From positions 1 to 40,719 of the forward strand of contig CAIQBY010000048.1 in the NCBI GenBank assembly GCA_903870175.1: a stretch of DNA of 40,719 bases, in the 5' to 3' direction. Below are positions 7,645 to 16,132 of this stretch, piece by piece. The position numbers and the translations under genes are program-made. The stretch comes from an uncultured Bacteroidota bacterium (GTDB taxonomy: Bacteria > Bacteroidota > Bacteroidia > 2-12-FULL-35-15). The notes beneath the pieces were generated by a model that was not told the DNA's origin, did not search any database, and saw only the letters and a list, made by a program, of their open reading frames with translations. Every line of letters begins with the position of its first letter. The first letter of the stretch is position 1.

Positions 7645-10167
7645 ATGATGAAAAAGTTAATTATCCTATCCATAGCAGTTTTTAGTGTCAGCCTTCCTTT
7701 TAGTGCTCAGGAATTATTAAAGAATAAAGATAATGCTCATACAGGGGAGATATTATCGGCGGCAATTAATTTTGATGCAACATTTATTGTTACCGGCGGG
7801 GTTGACAAACGGGCAGAAGTATGGGATGCCAAGTCGGGCGATAAAATGAAAGTATTCGCACAATCTGCTTCAGTTACTACAGCAGCTTTCAGTACTAATG
7901 GAAAATATTTTGCTACCGGATCTGCTGATGGAAAAATAATTTTGTTTGATGCTAAAGAGTGGAAGCTTAAAAAAATACTTAAAGAACATACTCTTGATAT
8001 TACATCACTTTCCTTTAATCCAATCAATGATTATTTTGTAACCGGGTCGAAAGATAATAATGCAAAAATATGGGATGGCGTTTCAGGTGGTTCCTTATTT
8101 ACATTGAGAGGACATACCAAATCAGTAAATGCTGTTGCTTTCAGTCCTGATGGTAAAAGTATAGCAACAGGTTCTGCTGACAATACAATAAAAATATGGG
8201 ATGCAAGTACCGGAACCATGAAAAGTTCTATTGAGGCAGGTTCGAAGGAAGTAACAGCCATAGCCTGGAGTGCGGACGGAAAATACATTGTAAGCGGCGG
8301 CCTGCAAGGTGCTGTAATAATTTGGGAAGCTATTTCAGGAACAAAAATGATGGAGACAGATTTTAAATCACAGGTAAATAGTATTGCTATCAGTCCGGAT
8401 GTTCAATACCTTGCTGTTGCCGGTGCCAGTAAAAAAATATCTATCTGGAATATAGAAACGAAAGCTTTAACAAAAGAATTTGAAGCACATGATAAAGATA
8501 TTAATGCCATTGCTTTTTCTGACAAAGGGAATATTTTTATTTCGGTGAGTAATGATGCAAGCCTGAAAATATGGGATGTCGGTAATTTGAAAATAGGAAA
8601 GAAAAAATATATGAAAGATGCAGGAGAGCCGAAATTATCAACTACAGGTCTTGCTTTAAATGATGATAACCATAATGGGATAATTGAAAACCCGGAGAAG
8701 CCAACAATTAATTTCATACTTAAAAATTCTGGCAAAGGGCAAGCTTATAACTTAGTTGCAAAAGTTTCAATTGATGCAACAGTTGTTGGATTACATTATG
8801 AAAAGGAAATTCCTATTGGTAATCTCGAGGCGGATAAATACATCAGTGTTTCTATTCCTGTTACTACAGATTCTACATTGGAAACTGCTGCAGGTACTTT
8901 CACTGTGGAGATAGTGGAAGGAAATGGATTTAATGCGTCTCCTTTAAAAGTAAACTTTCAGACACGCGGTGGTGTAAGTTATAGTTACGTAATGGTTACA
9001 AGCCATGCATATAGTTCTGCCACAGGCAAAGCAGAAGTAGGAGCACCTATTACATTAAGATTAAAACTTAAAAACACTTCGAGCGGAGAAGCAAGAAACG
9101 TAAAAATAAATTACGCATTTCCTCCGGGAGTGATGGCTGTAAATAAACTTTCCGAGCTTATTCCTAAAATTGCACCTGCTGATGAAAAAGAAGTGAGTGT
9201 GGAGTTTTATGCTTCAAAAGAATATACAAAACCGAAAATTAATATTGGTCTTAATTTAGAGGGTGCGTATACGAATGCTAATGATTTAGTGCTTGAAGTA
9301 AAAATGAATGAAGCATTACCGACTACTGAAATTGCTATTTCGCAACCGGTAGCTGCCGCTGAATTGCCTGAAAAACCAATGTTTCGCGGTAGCGGTGACC
9401 CGCTGAAAGGACTTAATGTTTCCAAATCAAAAGATATGGTGATAGGAAATTATTACGCACTTGTTATCGGAATAGATAATTACAAAGGAACCTGGCCGCA
9501 ATTAAAAAATGCTGTAAATGATGCAAAAGCAATTGAATCAATGTTGAAAGCACAATATAAATTTGACAACTTTAAGTCGCTTTATAATGAGCAGGCAACT
9601 CGTGAAAATATTATTGCACAGTTGGAATTGCTTGTTGCCAATGCAAAACCACAGGACAATGTATTTATTTATTATTCTGGGCATGGAGATTATAAACAGG
9701 ATTTGAATAAGGGATTTTGGGTGCCGGTTGATGCCGCTACAAATTCAACGTCCAAGTACATTTCCAATGCCGATATACAAACGTATCTTGGAGGAATAAA
9801 ATCGAAACATACATTGTTGGTTGCTGATGCATGCTTCAGCGGTGATATTTTCAGAGGCAATACTTTATCTGTTCCGTTTGAAGAGTCGGAGAAATACTAT
9901 AAGGAAGTTCATAGTTTATCTTCCCGTCAGGCAATGACTTCGGGCGGACTTGAACCTGTAATGGATGGAGGGAAAGATGGCCACTCTGTTTTTGCGTATT
10001 ATTTCCTGAAAACATTAAATGACAATTCAAATAAATATTTAGATGCAAGTCAGATATTCAATAAAATCAAAATTCCGGTAATAAATAATTCGGAACAAAG
10101 TCCGAAGCTTGCACCAATAAAAAACACAGGTGATGAAGGAGGACAGTTTCTTTTTATAAAGAAATAA
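7645..10167 (+). CDS. Secreted WD40 repeat protein with C-terminal caspase (peptidase C14) domain
   Basis: Signal peptide; seven WD40 units (e.g. HTKSVNAVAFSPDGKSIATGSADNTIKIWD); CARDB-like middle region; caspase YYALVIGIDNYKG...VFIYYSGHGD...LLVADACFSGD. Confidence 0.9.
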   Translation: MMKKLIILSIAVFSVSLPFSAQELLKNKDNAHTGEILSAAINFDATFIVTGGVDKRAEVWDAKSGDKMKVFAQSASVTTAAFSTNGKYFATGSADGKIILFDAKEWKLKKILKEHTLDITSLSFNPINDYFVTGSKDNNAKIWDGVSGGSLFTLRGHTKSVNAVAFSPDGKSIATGSADNTIKIWDASTGTMKSSIEAGSKEVTAIAWSADGKYIVSGGLQGAVIIWEAISGTKMMETDFKSQVNSIAISPDVQYLAVAGASKKISIWNIETKALTKEFEAHDKDINAIAFSDKGNIFISVSNDASLKIWDVGNLKIGKKKYMKDAGEPKLSTTGLALNDDNHNGIIENPEKPTINFILKNSGKGQAYNLVAKVSIDATVVGLHYEKEIPIGNLEADKYISVSIPVTTDSTLETAAGTFTVEIVEGNGFNASPLKVNFQTRGGVSYSYVMVTSHAYSSATGKAEVGAPITLRLKLKNTSSGEARNVKINYAFPPGVMAVNKLSELIPKIAPADEKEVSVEFYASKEYTKPKINIGLNLEGAYTNANDLVLEVKMNEALPTTEIAISQPVAAAELPEKPMFRGSGDPLKGLNVSKSKDMVIGNYYALVIGIDNYKGTWPQLKNAVNDAKAIESMLKAQYKFDNFKSLYNEQATRENIIAQLELLVANAKPQDNVFIYYSGHGDYKQDLNKGFWVPVDAATNSTSKYISNADIQTYLGGIKSKHTLLVADACFSGDIFRGNTLSVPFEESEKYYKEVHSLSSRQAMTSGGLEPVMDGGKDGHSVFAYYFLKTLNDNSNKYLDASQIFNKIKIPVINNSEQSPKLAPIKNTGDEGGQFLFIKK

Positions 10168-10203
10168 TCACAACTTTTATTGACGTTTGAACTGAAACTA
10201 TTT

Positions 10204-13200
10204 ATGGAAAAAATAAAAAGACTTTTTTTGTTCAAACAAGTTTTTGTATTCATCATTCAACTTGCAGCATCCTGTTTCCTATTAACCAACACCGTTTCCG
10301 CACAGCGAAATAATTTCCAGACCTATTCACTTGAAGAAGGACTGCCTCAAAACACCGTATATTGTATCACTCAGGACAAGCGCGGTTATTTATGGTTAGG
10401 CACTGATGGCGGCGGCATTTGCAGGTTTGATGGAATAAGTTTCAAGACTTTTGATAAGAGTAATGGATTTAAAGGTGATAATGTCCGTTCGATACTTCAC
10501 GATAGTAAAGGAAGAATATGGGCAGGGACAAGGAAGGAAGGAATTATATTATATGATGGTCTTACCTTAAAAAACATAGGAGCAAAATCGGGACTAAAGG
10601 GCAGCAGTGTTATATCTCTATTAGAAGATAAGGATGGTACAATATGGGCAGGGACTGACGATGCGGGGCTGAATAGAATTACTCAGATAGGTAAAGATTC
10701 CTTTAATATTAAAGTTATTGATGAAACAAAAGGATTAAGCAACAATGCAGTTTTTGATATTCATCAGGATAAAAATGGAAGGCTTTGGCTTGCAACTTAT
10801 GGCGGAATCAATATCGTATATATTACCAAGGATTCAGTACAAATCAATCAGCTGAAAGGAGGCAGAGATATTCCTTCTGACCAGATACTTTCTATTGCTG
10901 AAGATTTGGAGGGAGGGTTATGGTTCGGTACATTAGAGGATGGCGTATTTAGAATTGCACCATCAAAATATGGAAAGTTTGAAGCAAAAGAATTCAGGCT
11001 CGAAATGATGTCGCGAAAGATTACCGCATATAATAAGTTCAATGGCTTTAATGCGAATGGAATCTGGAAAATATTTCTCTCGAGTGAAAACGAACTTTGG
11101 TTTGCTTCATTGGAGAATGGTATTATCCGTCAGCGAATGAGCAACACTTCAAATGATGCTTCCACAAAATATATTTTCGAACATTATACCGATAAAGAAG
11201 GATTACCGGGCAATCAGATACTTTCTTTTTATGAAGATACGAAAGGAAATATTTGGATTGGAACAAATGGTTTTGGTTTATGTAAATTTTTAGGAAACAA
11301 GTTTTCTCATTATTCTGTTAAAGATGGATTGGGAAGTAACATGGTTTACGATATTGATCAGGATTCGTTGGGAAGCATGTGGGTGGCAACAGGCGGTGGC
11401 GGCCTTTCTGAAATGCAGACCGTAAAAGGAAATCCTGTTTTCAAGAATTATACTATTAAAGAAGGACTCGGAGGAAATTCTATTGCGAGTATTGCTGTCG
11501 GGAAATCGATACATAATCAATATGTATGGTCAGCGATTACTGAAAGCGGCATCAGCAAATTTGATGGTAAAAAATTTACCAACTTCAATTCAAATGACGG
11601 ATTAATTGACAATAGTGCATATTGCATTTATGTGGACGATAAAGGCATTGTGTGGACGGGAACTAAGGATGGTATCAGCAGATACGATGGCAAAAAATTC
11701 CTTAATAAAACAATGGAGGATATGAAATTCACAGATAAAGATGTGAATGTAATTATTGAAGATATGGAAGGTGATATTTGGTTTGGTACCGGCGGAGGAC
11801 TAGCTAAATATGGCGGTGACGGAGTGATTACAACTTATGATGAAGCGGAAGGATTGATGTACAAGGAAATAAAATCGTTGATTGAAGGACCTGATGGAAA
11901 TATTTGGATAGGCACAAGTAACGGTGGATTGTATGTGTATGTAAGGAAAGAGAAAGGCAAAGTGAAGATACATAAATTTGCCAATGACAGTTTGTTAAGT
12001 TCAAATTCCATTCGGTCAATTATATTTCAGGACAATGAAAACCTTATTGTAGGAACTGATAAAGGATTCGATAAAATCACTTTCAATAAGAAAAGAAAAA
12101 TTACTTCTGTGAGAAATTACGATGCTTCGGATGGCTTTGTGGGTGTGGAATGTAATGACAATGCAATATATAAAGATAACAGAGGAAACATTTGGTTTGG
12201 TACTGTAAAAGGGCTTACAAAATATACTCCATCAGCAGAACGGGTGAACAGAAAAGCTCCGCAAACGCATATCACCAATATAAAATTGATGAATAAGGAT
12301 GTGGTCTGGAACACCAAAACAGATTCGATAACACCGTGGTTCGGCTTGCCTATTCATCTTAAACTGCCTTATAACGAAAATCATATTACGTTTCAGTTTG
12401 CCGCCATATCGCTTGATAATCCTACGAAAGTTCGTTTCCGCTATCAGCTGGAAGGTCTGGAAGATGAGTGGTCGCCGATAACTAAACGTACTGAACGCGA
12501 TTATCCGGTATTGCCTCCGGGTACTTATAAGTTTAAAGTGAGTGCTGCCGGTGCCAATGGAATATGGAGTGATCCCGAAGTTATTTCTGTTATTATTAAT
12601 CCGCCCTGGTATCGTACTTATTGGTTTTATGCCATCTGTTTAATTACGGTGCTCTTTAGTATATATTCGTTTATTAAAGTTCGTGAGCAAAGTCTTATTA
12701 AGGAAAAACGTGTGCTCGAAGAAAAGGTAATTGAACGTACTACTGAAGTAACGCATCAAAAGGAAGAGATTGAAAAACAAAAAAGTCTGATTGAAGAAAA
12801 AAATAAAGATATTACTGACAGTATAAATTATGCCGAACGTATTCAACAGGCTTTCCTTCCTGATGTTCAGCGAATGAAGAATGCTTTGCCTGATTCATTT
12901 GTTTTGTTTCATCCACGTGATATTGTAAGCGGAGATTTTTACTGGTTTAATGAACTGGATCGTAAACAATCGAAAATGTTTTTGATTGCTGCAGCCGATT
13001 GTACAGGACATGGAGTGCCGGGCGCATTTATGAGCATGATTAATACTTCGCTGCTTAATGAAACAGTGAATGCAAAAAAGATTATCAAGCCCAATTTGAT
13101 TTTGGATGAAGTGCGAAGAAGTATTATTACATTGCTGAAACAAACAGGTGAACAGGGTGGACAAAAAGACGGGATGGATGTGGCTTTGGTAAGATTAAAA

Positions 13201-13584
13201 TTGACAACTGACAAAATTACACTTGACTATGCAGGTGCCAACAACTCTTTGTATTTAATACGAAACGACAATAGGGAAGTACTCGAAGAGGTTGACCCTG
13301 ACCCAATGCCTGTGTCGGTGAGCGACCGTACTTATGATTTTACTAACAATGCACTCGAACTTAAAAAAGGTGATACCTTTTATATTTTTACTGACGGATA
13401 TGCCGACCAGTTTGGCGGACCTAAGGGTAAGAAATTCAAATATCCTCCCCTAAAGAGATTGCTTGTATCTATTCAGGATAAGACAATGGATGAGCAACGC
13501 GAAATATTGAATACTACGATACAAAACTGGATGGACGGTTTTGAGCAGGTAGATGATATTTTGATTATCGGTGTGAGAGTGTAA
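10204..13584 (+). CDS. Two-component-regulator-propeller (Reg_prop) / Y_Y_Y / TM / coiled-coil / SpoIIE (PP2C) phosphatase sensor
   Basis: Start moved to 10204 (MEKIKRLFLFKQVF...). Repeated D.G.IW.GT..GG motifs; Y_Y_Y region RFRYQLEGLEDEWSP...YPVLPPGTYKFKVSAAG; TM WYRTYWFYAICLITVLFSIYSF; SpoIIE DIVSGDFYWF...AAADCTGHGVPGAFMSMI...FYIFTDGYADQFGG. Confidence 0.9.
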   Translation: MEKIKRLFLFKQVFVFIIQLAASCFLLTNTVSAQRNNFQTYSLEEGLPQNTVYCITQDKRGYLWLGTDGGGICRFDGISFKTFDKSNGFKGDNVRSILHDSKGRIWAGTRKEGIILYDGLTLKNIGAKSGLKGSSVISLLEDKDGTIWAGTDDAGLNRITQIGKDSFNIKVIDETKGLSNNAVFDIHQDKNGRLWLATYGGINIVYITKDSVQINQLKGGRDIPSDQILSIAEDLEGGLWFGTLEDGVFRIAPSKYGKFEAKEFRLEMMSRKITAYNKFNGFNANGIWKIFLSSENELWFASLENGIIRQRMSNTSNDASTKYIFEHYTDKEGLPGNQILSFYEDTKGNIWIGTNGFGLCKFLGNKFSHYSVKDGLGSNMVYDIDQDSLGSMWVATGGGGLSEMQTVKGNPVFKNYTIKEGLGGNSIASIAVGKSIHNQYVWSAITESGISKFDGKKFTNFNSNDGLIDNSAYCIYVDDKGIVWTGTKDGISRYDGKKFLNKTMEDMKFTDKDVNVIIEDMEGDIWFGTGGGLAKYGGDGVITTYDEAEGLMYKEIKSLIEGPDGNIWIGTSNGGLYVYVRKEKGKVKIHKFANDSLLSSNSIRSIIFQDNENLIVGTDKGFDKITFNKKRKITSVRNYDASDGFVGVECNDNAIYKDNRGNIWFGTVKGLTKYTPSAERVNRKAPQTHITNIKLMNKDVVWNTKTDSITPWFGLPIHLKLPYNENHITFQFAAISLDNPTKVRFRYQLEGLEDEWSPITKRTERDYPVLPPGTYKFKVSAAGANGIWSDPEVISVIINPPWYRTYWFYAICLITVLFSIYSFIKVREQSLIKEKRVLEEKVIERTTEVTHQKEEIEKQKSLIEEKNKDITDSINYAERIQQAFLPDVQRMKNALPDSFVLFHPRDIVSGDFYWFNELDRKQSKMFLIAAADCTGHGVPGAFMSMINTSLLNETVNAKKIIKPNLILDEVRRSIITLLKQTGEQGGQKDGMDVALVRLKLTTDKITLDYAGANNSLYLIRNDNREVLEEVDPDPMPVSVSDRTYDFTNNALELKKGDTFYIFTDGYADQFGGPKGKKFKYPPLKRLLVSIQDKTMDEQREILNTTIQNWMDGFEQVDDILIIGVRV

Positions 13585-13911
13585 ACCTACCTTCAAATGA
13601 TTGATTTAATTAAATACTTGACTAAGCATTTTCATATAGAAGCATTACATTCATCAACAAAAACACCACCACTATTTTCTTCATTCCTTTTATATTAAAA
13701 ATGAAATTACAAACAAATGTAAATAATAATAACTACAACAAAATACTTTCAATAAATCTAAATCCATTTCATAATTTAGTTCAAATACACAATTAACACC
13801 TTTATTTGACTGAAAATATTAATGAAATGTCAATTTTGTCCAAATAAATCAACCTGTTTTAAAACTGATTTACAAGCAATTAAGAACCAAAAACCATCGA
13901 AGAAGACCATA

Positions 13912-14130
13912 ATGCAGTACTATCGAACGATTGGGTTGTATTATCTTACGGTTGTATTATACTATCGCACGATTATACTGTATAACCTTGAGATAATGTA
14001 ATACTATCTCAAGGTTATACAGTATAATCGTAGGGTTGTACTATACTATCGTTCGTTAGGCACCATACAATCGTAAGTTAGTACTATATTATCGAAAGGT
14101 TACACTGTATTATCTTGCCATTATGCCGTA
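13912..14130. repeat. Degenerate 21-bp-period array with a 26-bp perfect inverted repeat at its centre
   Basis: TATCG/TATCT-like registers at 13921, 13942, 13963, 13984, 14005, 14026, 14047, 14069, 14090, 14111; central CGATTATACTGTATAACCTTGAGATA / TATCTCAAGGTTATACAGTATAATCG. Confidence 0.85.
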
Positions 14131-14395
14131 TTTCGCTCTTATTTGAGTATTCAGGCTAAATCACCTTAAATTTATTAAAAGTAATTTCAGAAGCAAGTCT
14201 ATGTAAAGTGTGAAATAAATAACATATAGAGATGAAACTCACAACTTGAAATCGGATTTGTGGACAGGCTTCGTTGTTAAATTATAATTTCATTTACTTA
14301 AAATAACCCTCTCCTTTAATTTAATGTTCATCTTTCGGTTCTTACATTTTTCAAGAATTAAATTTCAGTACTTCTTCCAATATATTTTAATTCAG

Positions 14396-14413
14396 CAGTG
14401 AGTTTTATCACTG
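14396..14413. promoter_or_regulatory. CRP/FNR-like palindrome upstream of 14480
   Basis: CAGTGA-GTTTTA-TCACTG, perfect 6+6 inverted repeat with TGA-N6-TCA core. Confidence 0.4.
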
Positions 14414-14479
14414 TTATTTTTGATAAACCTCATCGGTTGGCTATAGAATTTACTATAATATTGCAGAAAAATAAAGAAA

Positions 14480-15085
14480 ATGGAAACTACAACTAAGTCA
14501 ATTACCGATAGTGTAATTGAAGGATTAAAAAAAGCAATTTCGGAACTGGAAGAGTTCCGTTTGCAACTTGCACTTGGCAAAGCCGAAGCAGAAGATAAAT
14601 ATGAAGAAGCAAAGAAAAATTTCAATGAAATTATTTCTGACTTCAAAATAAAACTTAGTGAAGGTAATGCAAAGGCATCCGAATTGAAAGCAAAACTGGA
14701 TGAACTTATGGTTCAGCTTGCCTTGGGAAAAGCAGAAACAAAAGATGTTTTTGATGAACAAAGAAAGAAAATTTCTAAAGCAATTCAGGAAATTGAAAAC
14801 TTTATACTTAACAATCCTTTGGGAATTAAACTTGAATCGAAACTGAAACTGGAGCTGGAGAAATTTAAAATCAAGATGGAAATTCTTCATCTTCGTTACA
14901 CTCTTGGTAAAATGGATGTGAAAGATAAATTTGAATCTCAAAAGAAAGAATTCGTTAAGAAAATGGAGGATTTGAAACATACTTTTTCTAAACACGAGCC
15001 TGAATTGAAAGAGAATTTAGAGCATTTTAGTAAAGAGATGAACGAGGCAATTAAACATCTAAAAAATGCGTTTGTAAAACATTGA
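14480..15085 (+). CDS. Helical coiled-coil protein with three internal repeats
   Basis: FRLQLALGKAEAEDKYEEAKKNF / MVQLALGKAETKDVFDEQRKKI / LHLRYTLGKMDVKDKFESQKKEF. Confidence 0.85.
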   Translation: METTTKSITDSVIEGLKKAISELEEFRLQLALGKAEAEDKYEEAKKNFNEIISDFKIKLSEGNAKASELKAKLDELMVQLALGKAETKDVFDEQRKKISKAIQEIENFILNNPLGIKLESKLKLELEKFKIKMEILHLRYTLGKMDVKDKFESQKKEFVKKMEDLKHTFSKHEPELKENLEHFSKEMNEAIKHLKNAFVKH

Positions 15086-15341
15086 ACCAATCTCTTGGTT
15101 ATTACTTAGGTGAAGAAGCCGCCCATAATGCAATAAGAAAGACGAGCATTGATTGGTAACATATCCAATGAATCCATCACAAACCGGCTTATTTTGCTAA
15201 TGGAAAAAAATCACAAAAGACATTGTTAACAAATTGAAACTAGAAATGCTCCGCTTGATTGTGACAGATAGTAAAGCGAGAGCAGAAGATTTGGAAACTG
15301 AAGGTTGAATTTTGAGAAGCCTATCTTTAATCCAAATAAAA

Positions 15342-15371
15342 AAGTCCTGAAGAAATTCAGGGCTTTTTTTA
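15342..15371 (+). terminator. Intrinsic terminator
   Basis: AAGTCCTGA-AGAAAT-TCAGGGCTT followed by a T-tract. Confidence 0.75.
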
Positions 15372-15585
15372 TTGTTTTTATTGTGCGCTATTGCAGGAAT
15401 AAAATTTAGAAAATGCAGAATTATAAATAGAAACAGGAAATATTTAATTTTTAAATACTGTTGTATCTACTGCAAATACTGACATTCCAATTGCTGGTCT
15501 GTCTAATTTTTTTGCTCTCTGAAAAAGTTGATTCCTCCCAATAAAACCAAAGAGTGATGATGGGAGTGCCTAAAATCACTGCTGT

Positions 15586-15603
15586 CGTTGATTTACTTCA
15601 TTT
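15586..15603. promoter_or_regulatory. CRP/FNR-like palindrome upstream of the adhesin operon
   Basis: GTTGA-TTTACT-TCATT (core 15589-15600), 29.5 nt centre-to-start upstream of GACTTTTG (15624-15631). Confidence 0.35.
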
Positions 15604-15679
15604 CGTGGCTATTGTTTCCTTTCGACTTTTGTGGCATAAAATAATTCAAACAATTAAAATCACATTAATAAATAATAAA

Positions 15680-16093
15680 ATGAAAACACAGGATAAAGTA
15701 ATAGGGATGCTAATCGGAATCATACTAATTAATATAAGTATTACTACAATACTTATTGCAAAAAGTAATAATGCTTCAAATTTTGTTTCATCTGACAAAA
15801 CAAGTGTAGACGCGTATAACCTTTTTATTGCAGATGATGCAAACGTAAATATACAGGTAGTAAAAAATGGTGGAGACACAAATCTTCAGATTTCTTTTAA
15901 TGGAAACGAAGGCAGTACCGGAATGTTTTCCATTTACAATGCCTCCAATCAATTGATAACAGAGTTTCAAATTGATTTGAAACAGGTGCCTAATTATGCA
16001 AGTATAAATCTAACCGAATTTGCATCAGGAACTTATACTTGTAACCTTACAACATCAGTAACTGTGAATCTTTCGCATTTTACAATTAATTAA
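15680..16093 (+). CDS. Small exported protein with T9SS-like C-terminal sorting region
   Basis: Start moved from 15554 to 15680 (MKTQDKVIGMLIGIILINISITTILIA); C-terminus FASGTYTCNLTTSVTVNLSHFTIN resembles type A sorting tails. Confidence 0.65.
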   Translation: MKTQDKVIGMLIGIILINISITTILIAKSNNASNFVSSDKTSVDAYNLFIADDANVNIQVVKNGGDTNLQISFNGNEGSTGMFSIYNASNQLITEFQIDLKQVPNYASINLTEFASGTYTCNLTTSVTVNLSHFTIN

Positions 16094-16132
16094 TAATATT
16101 TCTAAAATACAGGTCACTATAAAAAATAAGTC

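Noticed and set aside
13912-14130. CRISPR or tRNA cluster
   Set aside because: No spacer structure and no tRNA cloverleaf; a degenerate tandem/palindromic array explains it.
14525-14995. 156-aa minus-strand ORF opposite the coiled-coil gene
   Set aside because: Phe/Leu-rich antisense shadow of a Lys/Glu-rich coding sequence.
15086-15340. Possible decayed gene (LGEEAAHNAIRKTSIDW fragment)
   Set aside because: Only short fragments in changing frames; not enough to assign a family.
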